DNA of 64,000 bases from Kuschelorhynchus macadamiae (lineage: Eukaryota; Arthropoda; Insecta; Coleoptera; Curculionidae): NCBI GenBank assembly GCA_030620095.1, contig JAUTXW010002173.1, positions 124,001-188,000 of the forward strand. Reading direction: 5' to 3'. Below the pieces are notes generated by a model. The model had not been told where the DNA came from. It saw only the letters and a program-made list of their open reading frames with translations, and did no database searches. Positions 46,986 to 57,769 of this stretch are shown here, one piece after another (position 1 is the first letter of the stretch; every line of letters starts with the position of its first letter). Position numbers and translations under genes: made by a program.

Positions 46986-49560
46986 TTCTTCTTCTTGTAG
47001 TGCCTATCCGTTTCGGATGTTGGCGATCAATAAGGCTATTCTAACTTTGTCTACCACTATTCTGAAAAGTTCGCTTGAGCTCTTATCGAACCAGGCCCTA
47101 AGGTTCTGGAGGCAGCAGATTCTTCTGCGTCCTGGACCTCTCTTCCCGTAGATCTTGCCTTGGATAATTGATTGTAGTGTGAGCGTATTTGTTGTCTTTT
47201 CGCATGATATGTCTAAGGTATTGTAGTTTGCGTATTTTGATGGTGTTAACGATCTCCTTCCTCTTTTTCATTCTTTGGAGTACTTGTTATATGATATTAA
47301 CAACATTCTCCTATCAATCTACATTTCGAAGGCTTCTAGTTTCTTTGTGGTTGCTTCATTGATTGTCCAGGACTCAACGCCATATAGGAGGATGGAAAAT
47401 ATACAGCATCTTAGCATTCGAATTTTTATGTCGGGAGATAGATTATGGGTTTTAAATATGCGGCTCATGCTGTTGAAAGCGGCTCGTGCTTTTCCATTTC
47501 GTGATTTTATTTCATCACTGTGATCCCAGTTTTCATTTATAAGTGTGCCTAGGTTTGCTTGACACTTTCGATTACTTGGTTGTTAAGTAGCTGGATATTT
47601 TCTATTTTTCTTTTGCTTACTATCATAAATTTGGTTTTATTACTATTTAAACTTTGGCCATATTTTTCACTACATGTATTTATCCTGTTCATTAATGTTT
47701 GAAGCTCATCCAATGTATCGGATAAAATTAGAGTATCGTCCGCGAACCGTATATTATTCACGTGGGTTCCATTTACCATTATCCCTGTATCTATTTCATC
47801 AAGTGTGTCTTTAAATATTTGCTCGGAATAGATATTAAATAGGAAAGGTGAAAGGATAGAGACCTGCCTAACTCCTCGGGCTATGTTAACCATGTATGTT
47901 ATACCCTATTCTAGTCTAAGATAGGCGACTTGTTTCCAGTGCAAATTTATAATGATGCGAAGGTCTTTGTCATCGATTCCAACTCTTTTTAGGATATCTA
48001 CCATTTTATGATGTTGAACTTCGTCAAAGGCTTTTTGATAATCAATGAGGCATATATAAATATCACAGTTCACGTCTCTTGCTCTTTGGAAGAGAACTTG
48101 AACTGCAAACAGGGCATCTCTGATTCCTACGGCGGTAACGACACAGAACTGGTTGGCTGACATCTGTTCCTCGCATGTTTTGTATATTCTTTTGTGGATA
48201 ATTTTCAAAAAAAGTTTGAGGAGGTGGCTCATGAGGCTGATGGTTCTATCTTCTTAACATTTTTTGGGGTTGGGTTTCTTTGGTAATGTTACGAACTCAG
48301 ATTTTAGCCATTCTTCCGGTAAATTCCTTGTGTTGTATCTGGGATTGATATTAGATTTAGGATCTCAACCTGGATGCCGTCTGTCGCTTTTCCGTTTTTC
48401 ATTAGCTTTAACGCTGCCTCAACTTCAGTTGTTAGTATGTGTGGTCCACTATTGTTTTCTATTTGTGGTACATCTGGTCTCTCTTCGTCTCTGAAAAGCT
48501 TAGATATATATTCTTCCTAGGTCTTTTTCTCTTCTTCCATGATTATTATTCTCTTTAATTTCCCAGTGACTTCTTTGATTCTCCGGTGTACATTGTATGT
48601 AGTATTTTTTATTGTTGTAGTACTTCTATTTTCATACATTGCTGGAGTCTCTCTTGTTCTTTAGCTTATCTGCTCTCGTTCCTGATTGTGTTGTTTATAT
48701 ATAATTTTATATTCTGGTTTGTTGCTCTTTTGACATCTTTCTTCCATGTAGTATCTTACCTGTCATCCATGATTTTTTCCTCTGATGTCTTTCCTATTTT
48801 AGATATGTATTTTTAATATTGTTAATGATTCCCATTCGGGTTGTTACTTGAGAAACTATGCCTGTCCATGTTAATGTTCTCCATACCTTCATTTATTGCT
48901 GCTTGCACCTACTCAGTTATCCGTGGATTTTTCAGTTTCCTTATGTCATATCTATTCCTTGTTTCTCTTTTGATCCTCTTTAGTCTTAATTAGAATTCTT
49001 CAACCATTAGGATATGGTCAGAGCCCACATTTACACCTGGAAAGGTTTTATATGTCGTGCAACTGTTTCCAAACCAATTATTGATAAGTATATAATCTAT
49101 TTGATTCCTGATGATTGTATCCGGTCTACTGGAAGGCGCTTCCCATGTATAGAGTTTCTTTGCTGGCGTTTTGAATACGGTGTTGAGTATAACGAATTCA
49201 TTCTCTTCAGCAAATACTTCGAGAAGATTACCTCTTTGGTTTCTATCACCTAACCCATAGGGTCCTATATATTTAGATTGATATCCTGCACCTATTTTTG
49301 CATTGATGACCCATGGTTATATTTATTTCATGTTTTGGCAGTTTACTTAGGACTTCAGTTACACTGTTACAGAATTCTGTGATTTCATCTTCTGGTTTAT
49401 CAGCAGTTGGTGTATACACTTGGATGATATTGATGTCAATCGGTTGAGCTTCTATTTGCAATAACATGACCCTTTCTGATATTGGTGTGAATTGTTTTAC
49501 ACTCTTGACTATTCTTTTGCTCACAATGATCCCAACTTTGTATTCCAAGTATCCATTTAA
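46986..49560 (-). mobile_element. RTE-type (CFDP2-like) LINE, 5'-truncated, 2.6 kb
   Basis: A minus-strand non-LTR retrotransposon ending in a (GAA)n-like tail, CAAGAAGAAGAATC. The 3' end just before it reads CCAACATCCGAAACGGATAG in sense orientation, common at the end of such LINEs. It is inserted into a copy of dispersed repeat A, which resumes on the other side. The 5' end is cut within the endonuclease. Confidence 0.85.
47000..49548 (-). pseudogene. LINE endonuclease-reverse transcriptase ORF, broken
   Basis: The AP endonuclease part (49548 downward) reads VGIIVSKRIVKSVKQFTPIS, INIIQVYTPTADKPEDEITE, KLPKHEINITMG and a shifted continuation with TWEAPSRPDTIIRNQIDYIL and GVNVGSDHILMVEEF, the end of the nuclease. 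The reverse transcriptase (48232-47549) reads MSHLLKLFLKIIHKRIYKTC, CLIDYQKAFDEVQHHKMVDI, GVRQVSILSPFLFNIYSEQI, NNIRFADDTLILSDTLDEL with the FADD catalytic motif, and SLNSNKTKFMIVSK. A C-terminal part (47520-47010) includes LRCCIFSILLYGVESWTINE across frames. Stops near 47900 and elsewhere, plus GVRQV for GVRQG, show decay. Confidence 0.85.
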
Positions 49561-49561
49561 T

Positions 49562-49765
49562 GTTCCAGAGTGATAGACCGACGGAATTAAGAAAACATAT
49601 TTTTGGCATCTAGAGACACTTAAGACGTGAAGAAACCTGCGAGGGTAATTTTTTTTTGACGATACAAACCTTTTTTAGCTATGCCGCGAACAGACAGAGA
49701 GTAAAGATCTGAAAAAATCTCGGAGGGTGATTTTTTCACGATTACAATACTAGGGAAAAGTAAAT
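49562..49765. repeat. Dispersed repeat A, right half of split copy
   Basis: 'gaccgacggaattaagaaaa', 'agctatgccgcgaacagaca' and 'gtgattttttcacgattaca' match the head of repeat A. It ends at 'atactagggaaaagt', a degenerate form of the end hairpin. Confidence 0.75.
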
Positions 49766-49767
49766 CG

Positions 49768-49845
49768 GTCCAGCGGAAGTCGAACTTAGGACACCACGTT
49801 TGCTAAATGTATGCTCCACCAGCTGAGCCAAAATAAAACTTTCAT
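49768..49845 (-). other. tRNA-like (tRNA-Ala-like) sequence, probably tRNA-derived repeat
   Basis: The minus strand reads TTGGCTCAGCTGGTGGAGCA (D arm with A-box, stem GCTC/GAGC), then an anticodon-arm-like segment with loop TTAGCAA (anticodon AGC), then AAGTTCGACTTCC (B-box-like). The acceptor stem does not pair and the T stem is poor, so this is not a working tRNA. It is more likely a tRNA pseudogene or SINE-type head. Confidence 0.5.
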
Positions 49846-49849
49846 TCAT

Positions 49850-50325
49850 CTTCGAGATAGATGCATACACTTATTTAAAATTTTTAAGATTATTTTATGT
49901 TTATAAAAACTATAAAATTGCATTTTACCGAAATAGACGAATGTTTCGAATAACAATACAGTTCCAAAAAATCACTTTATCTTCAAAATGTAATTTCAAT
50001 ACCACGTCCGGCCTGCCGCACTCCTTAATGTTTTATAATTCCTTTAATCTAGTTGGCACCACTTTTAAACCCGATTACATTTGATTAAAAATATTTTTAT
50101 ACTTAATGTAGCATGGTTAAGATGTGCTTGCCCCCCTAGAGGTTTATCTAAGTGAAGTTTATCATATGATATATGACATGATCCAAATCAGATGGTATAG
50201 AACCATGTGTAGGATCTAAGGAAATTTGAACAGCCTATAGAGTGGGATTATTTGTAAAATGTCTCCCCTGAGAGCAGATGCAGCAGATTTTTTAGATAAG
50301 GTACCAACCAGCAGAGCAGAGGTAG
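49850..50325. other. No recognisable gene
   Basis: AT-rich. Downstream pickpocket exons were looked for here and not seen. Confidence 0.45.
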
Positions 50326-50329
50326 TTAC

Positions 50330-51691
50330 CAGTGGCGGCTCGTGGTGAATTATATTGAGAGGTCAATAACAAATTTAAAAATAGGCATACTTAAAATAAA
50401 ATCAAATATCTTATCTTTAAATTGAGCTTTAAATTCTCTTGAAGTTCAGGTCTTCTCTTCGTTCTTTCGAATTGGAATGCTGAATGACACGTTCCTTAAA
50501 ATTGCACGCACATTCCTTTTATAAACGATTTCTCGATACTTAACATTGCTAAAGCGGATAATCTATCTTGGCCCAACTCCTCAACAAAGCCCTGGACTTT
50601 CAGACAAAGTCGTTTTATCATGGCCACGTAGTGCCAGCTCGAATACCCCACAAAATTTTATATAATCGATAATTTTGTTTAAAATATAACGATTTTTGGA
50701 TACATTTTCAATAAAATCTCTAAGGGATTTTCTATAAGCTGTGCCTAGCTGAGTGCGAATTTTTAGTTTAAGTCTTTAACACCGGGTTTGCACCATACTG
50801 AGTCTTATGAGTCCTTAGAAAACAACAAACAAACATAACAGTAAAATGAGTTGGAGACTTCACAACCACATATCGAGTTAGCTAAATCGTACATACTTTT
50901 GCGAAAGTTTCGATGAACCTCTTTATTTTTGTCTTTACTAGTTTGTCGTATACTAAGTTTTGGCAAATTGCCACTTACCTTGAATTCGGTTATTTTCTCA
51001 AAATTAAGTTCGTTAGCACTCTTTAGTTTGCAGTTGCACTACCGACATTTTATTTCATCTACATTCGCAACTCAAACGCAGACTACCTTGAAATTGTTTA
51101 GTTTTGCAAAATTAAGTTCGTAAGCACTTTTTAATTGTTCATTTTTTTGCAATAGTTACTACCAACATTTTATTTCCTGTATATTCCTGTAACTCACACA
51201 TGGATCATAAAAATAAAAAAATGTATATTACAAAAAACAGTATATAAATCGAGTTTGAATATTTGACTGCACGACCTCTGAACAACTGAACTTTCGCATG
51301 CCGACGTGATGTCGCGACCGATCGATCGAATTATGAGAAGAGACCGGCTGATGACCCAAATCGCGATTTCATATTCCATTTGCTATCACATTTGGCTGCC
51401 GCTCGGTAGGTGTGACATCTTCGGGTAATTTCGTCTAGCTTTAAGGTAATCAGGGCAATTCGGAATGCCCAGCCTAGCTTCGTATAGGGTATTTTATCAT
51501 GCCTAAAGAACGCAAAGAGACCATTCGAACCGCCGAGCGCCGCGCGCGGCTAATAGTGTAGCGTATTTACCTTTTTCGAAGGTTCGCGTTTTATTACAAC
51601 TATTAGGAGGAACGGTCAAACGAATAATTTATTTTCTGAAATATTTTTGGGGGGTTATTGACCAAATGATCCTATGGAAGAGCCGCCACTG
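50330..51691 (-). mobile_element. Short hAT (ZMYM1-like), copy 2, 1.36 kb
   Basis: The ends CAGTGGCGGCTCGTGG (50330) and GAGCCGCCACTG (to 51691) and the interior are near-identical to 30159-31587. Compared with copy 1 it has lost ~60 bp of the N-terminal finger region and retains a slightly different stretch near 50590-50660 ('gactttcagacaaagtcgtt', 'ccacgtagtgccagctc'). The internal deletions therefore differ in detail. Flanking 8-mers GTAGTTAC and GTGTACAA do not match well. Confidence 0.8.
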
Positions 51692-51849
51692 GTGTACAAC
51701 CTAGCCAGTTTTTAGAAAAATGACTTCTAAGTCCTTATAAATCACTTATATTTCCTCAAAAGACTTAAAAGTCACCAAACAGACTTAAAAGTCCCCCAAA
51801 GTCAGTTAAAATTCCTAAAGAGGATTTTAAAAGTCACCTAAAATAAAGA

Positions 51850-52475
51850 CCAACTGACTATTCCAACACATAGAACCACCCAATTTTGTGGATCATTTAG
51901 ATATAATATTGACAAAGTATATAACGAAATTCCCGAGAATATCAAAAACTTTTCGCTAATTGTTTTTAAGAAACGTCTCAAGGCCTGGCTAAACAATCGT
52001 TGGTGGACTTTTATTATGATTTTCTCGCTTTTTGCTGGCATCTGCTATTGTATTTTGTCTCCTGCTTTCTTTTATATTCATTGTTTTTTATGTATAAATT
52101 GTAAATTATTATACTTCCATTAGGTTTACGCGTAATGTTATGTAATATTTAGGTATAGAGCTTCTAGGGTGTTGTTTAGTATATTCCAGTCTTTGTCTTA
52201 TCACGGGTAAAGATCTATACGCAGTCCATCATATTCCATGCACTTTCCACATTTGTCAGGTTGTCTTCGTGATTAACCTTTGGGAGCAACAGGACATCGA
52301 CTGGAACTTTATATCGCAGATTTGGGTTGAATGGAAGAGGGCTGTTCTTTGTGAAAGCGGTGAGTGCGAACTCCGCCTTTCTTATAGAAAGTCGTAGTAT
52401 TTTATTTTTTAATATAATATCATTGTAATTATTAATATGCTATTCTGTCACAATAAAGCAATAAATAAATAAATA
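51850..52475 (+). pseudogene. LINE (CR1/L2-like) 3' end with tail
   Basis: A plus-strand frame reads FRYNIDKVYNEIPENIKNFS and LIVFKKRLKAWLNNRWW, preceded by a shifted RTTQFCG-like stretch. This is the C-terminal end of reverse-transcriptase ORFs of CR1/L2-like LINEs. A ~450-bp 3' UTR follows and ends in an AATAAA-rich tail 'caataaataaataaatataa' (52450-52475). The rest of the element is missing (5' truncation). Clade assignment is tentative. Confidence 0.5.
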
Positions 52476-52489
52476 TAAATATTTATCCG

Positions 52490-53055
52490 CCATTTTGTCC
52501 CGTCATCTTGAATTACTACAACAGTTTTGCTAGTTCATCTGTATACCACAATTATTATTGTTACACAATTTGAAATCAATCCACTAAGTAGTTTTTAAGG
52601 CTGAATTTTTAAATAATTTACTGAGCCGCCATTTTGTTCCCCCATCTTATATCATATCAAAATTTTACCAATTAAGTCCGACATAATACTTCATTTTTGT
52701 GCAAAATTTGAGATAAATTGAATAATTAGTTTTTTAGTAATAATTCATTTAACATTTCACTAGACCGCCATTTTCTGTTTTACATATTGGATTTTTAACA
52801 AAATGTTACCAGGTCATCTCCACATGACCCTTAATTTTTAACCAAAATTTGAAGTCAATCGGGTAAGCTGCGAACCTAAGAAAGTTTTCACGATTAGAAA
52901 CATTCTATTTGACCGCCATTTCGTTCCGTCATCTTCAATTTGTACTACAATTTACAGACAGACAGAACGACTGAATTAGGAAAACACGTTTTTCGGCATC
53001 TAGAGACCCTGAAAAGCTAAGATCTGAAAAAATCTCATATTTACGAATATAATAC
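52490..53055 (-). repeat. Dispersed repeat A, partial copy
   Basis: Three modules with CCGCCATTTTGT (52490, 52625 and 52765), then 'aatcgggtaagctgcgaacc', 'aaaacacgttttt' and 'aatacttcccttttatatat', where the terminal hairpin runs into the (AT)n tract. Confidence 0.8.
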
Positions 53056-53065
53056 TTCCCTTTTA

Positions 53066-53074
53066 TATATATAA

Positions 53075-53165
<91 letters not shown>
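53066..53165. repeat. (AT)n microsatellite
   Basis: A dinucleotide run directly upstream of the hammerhead-bearing tandem dimer. Confidence 0.93.
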
Positions 53166-53170
<5 letters not shown>

Positions 53171-53330
53171 GTATATACATAACATAACTATACATATAAA
53201 CATACTATCATTTAATACTCCCAACGAAAGCCAGGAGTCACAATGTAATTCAATGCCGGTCGTGGTATTAGCCAGCGGAGTAGTTGTTTTTGTGATTCAA
53301 TTTTGTGCCTTTGCCCTACACGGGGCTGGC

Positions 53331-53389
53331 TAGTCTATGGCGGCCTGATGAGCTCTAATAAGAGCGAAATCGCGATCGTCGTTTGACTA
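53331..53389 (+). ncRNA. Hammerhead ribozyme (type I), copy 1
   Basis: The core CTGATGA (53345-53351) matches CUGANGA exactly. Stem II is GCTC (53352-53355), loop TAATAA, GAGC (53362-53365). GAAA follows (53366-53369). Stem III is short: ATC/GAT (53369-53371 with 53374-53376). The cleavage-site nucleotide is C53377. Stem I pairs GGCGGC (53339-53344) with GTCGTT (53378-53383, including G-U pairs). It then extends, past an internal loop, with TAGTC (53331-53335) pairing GACTA (53385-53389). All invariant core positions are present, and the internal loop in stem I could contact loop II. Self-cleavage is predicted, not shown. Confidence 0.88.
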
Positions 53390-53608
53390 AAATGGATCAT
53401 TGTGTCTGCTGTGATGCAGAACATGTTCCAAACAAGGATCATTTTCTTGTTATGACGTTGGTGTAAGTGGAATGAAAACATACTATCATTTAATACTCCC
53501 AACGAAAGCCAGGAGTCACAATGTTATTCAATGCCGGTCGTGGTATTAGCCAGCGGAGTAGTTGTTTTTGTGATTCAATTTTGTGCCTTTGCCCTACACG
53601 GGGCTGGC

Positions 53609-53667
53609 TAGTCTATGGCGGCCTGATGAGCTCTAATAAGAGCGAAATCGCGATCGTCGTTTGACTA
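53609..53667 (+). ncRNA. Hammerhead ribozyme (type I), copy 2
   Basis: Identical motif 278 bp downstream of copy 1, with CTGATGA at 53623-53629 and predicted cleavage after C53655. Two sites one unit apart would release a 278-nt monomer from a transcript of the dimer. Confidence 0.88.
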
Positions 53668-53761
53668 AAATGGATCATTGTGTCTGCTGTGATGCAGAAC
53701 ATGTTCCAAACAAAGATCATTTTCTTGTTATGACGTTGGTGTAAGTGGAATGAAAACATAC

Positions 53762-53978
<217 letters not shown>

Positions 53979-53982
53979 CTGT

Positions 53983-54344
53983 CTTGGTAAATTCTCCGTG
54001 CCTCTTCGAATTTCCATTTGCTAATCCATAAATAAAGCACATGTCGGTCATTTCAGAATTTCTAAAGTTATTCATAATGGAGTCACTGCTAATTGACTCC
54101 TTTAAAATTTACTGAGATAACAGTGACAGTACTGTCACTGTGCTGATACCAGTACTCCTTCAGGTAGATGTAAAAACATTTAGAGTAGTTTTAAGTGATA
54201 TTTATTTATCGAAAACGAAGCTAGATACAAACAAAACACAAGAGACCAAAAAGTTGTATTTTTTGCTTAAATTGAAAAAGCTATAAAAACTGCAAAAAAG
54301 GTCAGTAGGGCTAAATTAGCGTCTTAGTACTACAAATAACACTA

Positions 54345-54345
<1 letters not shown>
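53983..54345 (-). mobile_element. Inverted 5' fragment of the 54.4-kb mariner
   Basis: About 360 bp are the reverse complement of 54575-54925: the inner terminal repeat, the transposase start (ACATGCGTTTTATTTATGGA in sense) and 'cacggagaatttaccaagac'. It is cut at both sides by (AT)n tracts. It makes a head-to-head palindrome with the downstream element, with (AT)n at the centre. Confidence 0.88.

Positions 54346-54348
<3 letters not shown>

Positions 54349-54437
<89 letters not shown>
54349..54437. repeat. (AT)n microsatellite at centre of palindrome
   Basis: A dinucleotide run between the two inverted mariner heads. Confidence 0.93.
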
Positions 54438-54438
<1 letters not shown>

Positions 54439-54441
54439 GTA

Positions 54442-56361
54442 TAGGGTGTCTCCTAACTACAGTATGTAAGTCCAGGAGGTGATTCCATATGTTATTTTAA
54501 GAAAAAAGTACGTATGAATGGTTTTTTTATAAATATAAAATATCCTTAAGCCAATTTGGTTGGAATTTGGCAGTGTTATTTGTAGTACTAAGGCGCTAAT
54601 TTAGCCCCACTGACCTTTTTTGCTTTTGAAAAAAAACTAAAAATACAACTTTTTGGTCTCTTGTGTTTTGTTTGTATTTAGCTTCGTTTTCGATAAAAAA
54701 AATATCACTTAAAACTACTCTAAATGTTTTTACATCTATTTGGGGGAGTATTCTTATCAGCACACAGTGTCAGTACTGTCACTGTTATCTCAGTAAATTT
54801 TAAAGGTGTCAATTAGCAGTGACTCCATTATGAATAATTTTAGAAATTCTGAAATGACATGCGTTTTATTTATGGATTAGCAAATGGAAATTCGAAGAGG
54901 CACGGAGAATTTACCAAGACAGATGTCCTAACAGAGTAATTTCATGTGCTAAAACATTTAGAACGATACACATGCAACATTAAGTGAAACTGGTAGTTTT
55001 AATATAAAGGTGGTAGAAGACCAGAAACTGTAACAACGCCTGAACTAGAAGAAGCTATACTTAATGCGGTCGAAGAAGATCCTTCAAATAGTACCAGAAA
55101 GATTTCACTGCAGCTTCAAGTCAGCCCAAAAACAGTTTGGAAAGTTTTAGAAAGAAATCTACTGTACCCATATCACATACAGCGGGTTCAAGCTTTACTG
55201 CCTCGGGATTTTCACCCAACATTAATGTTTTGTAAGTGGTTGCTTAATACGGTGGCACACAATAACAATTTTTTACCAAACATTTTATTTACGGACGTGG
55301 CAACCATTGGGTCAATGAAAATCCCCACGTTTTTAAAGAAAGTAATTTTCAGCAACAATTTTTGAAGAACGTATGTGTAGGAATTATTGATGACTACCTA
55401 ATATGCCCATTTTTTTACCAGCAAGATTAAAGATTATTTAAAGAATTAAAAGAAGAAATAGGTAGATCCTATAAAGACTTTTTGCTAGAACATCTATTCA
55501 ATTTGTTAGAAGATGTATCCCTACATGTAAGAGCGAATAAGGGGTTTATGCACAACGGGGCCTCAGCCCATTTTATTGTCCTTGCTCGTCAGCATCTCGA
55601 CATTATTTGCCCTAATCGCTGGATCGGACCTGTAGGACCTCAAAATTGGCAAGCTCGTAGTCCTGAATGAATGCTCTAGATTTCTATTTATGGGATCATC
55701 TGAAGGCTCTGGTTTATAAAATCCTGTACTAGATGTAAACGACTTGAGAAATCGAATAATGGACAATTGCAATGTCATAAGGAATACTCCAGGGATTTTT
55801 GAACGTGTCAGACAATCAATGGCGAAGCGATTGCAGTCGTGTTTTTAATCATTGTTTTTATGTTGCTGTTGTGTTTTTAATCATTTTGTTTATCTACTTT
55901 GTTGTTTATTTTTTATTTTTCTATAATTAATGTATAGTAATTAATACATAGTTTTTATTTTTTTTAATGCTGTCCATGGATAATTTTTAAAGCGGTTTAA
56001 AGTCATTTTTATTTTTTTTTCTCGAAAACTAGGCTAGATACGATACTTTGTACTTTTAGTTGCTTAAACTGCTTAAAGAGTCAGTGGCATACTTTTTTTT
56101 TTCAATGATAATGGTTGGGGTGCCCCTTGAGACGCCACTGGTCTTAATAATTTCAATTTAGTTAGGGCTGAATTAGCACCTTAGTACTAAAAATAACACT
56201 GCCAAATTTCAATCAAATCGGTTAAGGGATATTTATTATGCTTATTATAACACCCCGTATCTCAGAATCGAGATAACGCCGGACACATGTTAATACGAAC
56301 TTTTTTTTCTTAAAATGAACTAAGGAATCACTTCCTAGAGTTACGTACCGTAGTCAGGCAT
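54442..56361 (+). mobile_element. Tc1/mariner (DUF4817-type) element with long inverted ends
   Basis: The left end TAGGGTGTCTCCTAACTACA follows a TA. The inner inverted repeat ('tggaatttggcagtgttatt', 'agtactaaggcgctaattta') is mirrored at 56160-56230 ('caccttagtactaaaaataa', 'actgccaaatttcaatca'). The outer 'ctaactacagtatgtaagt' is mirrored near 56340-56358 ('acgtaccgtagtcagg'), so the right boundary is about 56360, blurred by a small insertion. Transposase inside is broken. Confidence 0.72.
54857..55848 (+). pseudogene. Mariner (DUF4817-type) transposase, decayed
   Basis: The frame order is MTCVLFMD, QMEIRRGTENLPRQM (DUF4817-like N-terminus), LSETGSFN, GGRRPETVTTPELEEAILNA and VEEDPSNSTRKISLQLQ (helix-turn-helix), VWKVLERNLLYPYHIQRVQA, LLPRDFHPTLMFCKWLLN and NNNFLPNILFTDVATI, the first catalytic block with the following Glu changed to Val. 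Then NHWVNENPHVFKES, VCVGIIDDYLICPFF, a stop at 55430, and LEHLFNLLEDVSLHVRANKG. MHNGASAHFIVLARQHLDII has Asn for the second catalytic Asp (usual HDGAPAH), then CPNRWIGPVGPQNWQARSPE. Several stops and changed catalytic residues make it inactive. Confidence 0.82.
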
Positions 56362-56369
56362 TAATCAAT

Positions 56370-57240
56370 CAATTATAAAAATGTTATAATTTTTTTATAG
56401 TCAAATCAGTCGCAAACCGACAACGGCCAATTGTTTACAGCGGTCGAACAATAAATTTTACTGGCTCTGACTAGACCTTACATACACATTTTTGAGGATT
56501 CAATGCCCCTATAAAATTGTTTACTGTTTTTTTAACAATCCCAATAAAAAGCAAATCCGACCAAATAACATTGCATGTTTTTACAGTTACGAAGAGTTGC
56601 TTAAGGCCTAACTTTTACGAGCTAAACAAAAGTTTTTTAAGGGTAAAAAAGGATCAAAAGCTCCACAAAACCGACCAAAAGTAATTAGTGTAGTAAAAAT
56701 AAAACGATTGACCTACAATAATAAAACGGTACCTTTGAGTCAACAGTTTGGTAAGAGTTACCGTTTTTTACCTAAGCTTGTAAAATGGCAAAAAATGGGT
56801 TAAATATCCAAAAAACTCCAAAAAAGGTATTTTATATTGTCTGACAAATACACAAAATACTTTCTATTTAACGTTTTTTTACGATACCAATGTCAGCAAA
56901 AAATAGGGATAAATGGAAATATTTCTTGCGTTGCTTTTGCGTTCACAGTCAATTATAAGATGCATTAAAACTGCTTTTTAAACTTAAATAGATGAAGTAC
57001 TAAGATATTTTGTAATGGATGTTGCTGTTGTAAACTTGCTGGATCTTTTGTGCTTTTAGGTTTATCGATGTTGTCATAGTGAGTTAGTAGTGTTAATGAT
57101 TTGTTCCTTTTATTTAAATCACTTGTTTTTAAATTACTATGGCCTCTCGAATTATTCTGGTATTATATTGACAATATAGAACTTCCTGTTCCGCTTCGAG
57201 CCTCTCTTCGCAAAATTGTTCTTTTCATAACAGTAGTGAA
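56370..57240. other. No recognisable gene
   Basis: AT-rich, with no frame or motif of note before the next mariner. Confidence 0.5.
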
Positions 57241-57769
57241 TGGATGTACAGGTTTTTTTTTTAAATTTTGTGCCCTATGTAAAGGCCTTATATTAGGAGC
57301 TACAAAAAAAACCTTACACACAGAAGTTAAAGGGTTTTTTGGGTATTCTCATTTAGAGATGTCGCAAAAAATAAATGTGCATCGCAAAGTGCAGAAAATT
57401 AATAACACTTGTGTTTCTTTTAATGGAACACCCTGTATGTTACTATCTCAAATCAAAGATATTTTTTTCTAATTTTAAAATTATATACATGGTTGATATT
57501 TGGATGAGCCGTTTTAGAAATATTTGAGTTTGAAGTATTAATGCTTAATCGTTCATTATAGCAAGGAGGCCTGGAAAACAAAAATCTGATTTTGTCGTTG
57601 TGACATGTCATATTGTTATTATTAATTATTAAAAGAGGAATTTACGCGTTTTTTTTATAATATATCCCATACACCGAGGAACAGAAACATCAAATAATTC
57701 GACTATTTATTCCAATAATTATAATATATCAAGAGTTTAAAATGAACATCATCAGCTATATCCTAAACA

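Larger units (their letters stand above)
53201..53756. repeat. Tandem dimer of a 278-bp hammerhead-bearing unit (retrozyme/satellite-like)
   Basis: The sequence from 53201 repeats from 53479 and begins a third time at 53757 (CATACTAT), so the period is exactly 278 bp. The two full units differ at only two positions noted (TAATTC/TTATTC near 53247/53525 and AAGGATC/AAAGATC near 53437/53715). Each carries a complete hammerhead motif. The dimer is bounded by (AT)n on both sides. No open frame of note. The layout matches small circular-RNA-type retroelements (retrozymes) or hammerhead satellites known from schistosomes, newts and cave crickets. Confidence 0.93.

Noticed and set aside
48264..49253. 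Plus-strand frames of 76-79 codons
   Set aside because: They are antisense shadows of the LINE endonuclease/reverse transcriptase.
49768..49845. Functional tRNA-Ala(AGC)
   Set aside because: The acceptor stem does not pair and the T stem has mismatches; at most a tRNA-derived remnant.
57101..57472. 123-codon plus-strand frame
   Set aside because: Its second half lies within the terminal inverted repeat of a mariner and has no protein similarity.
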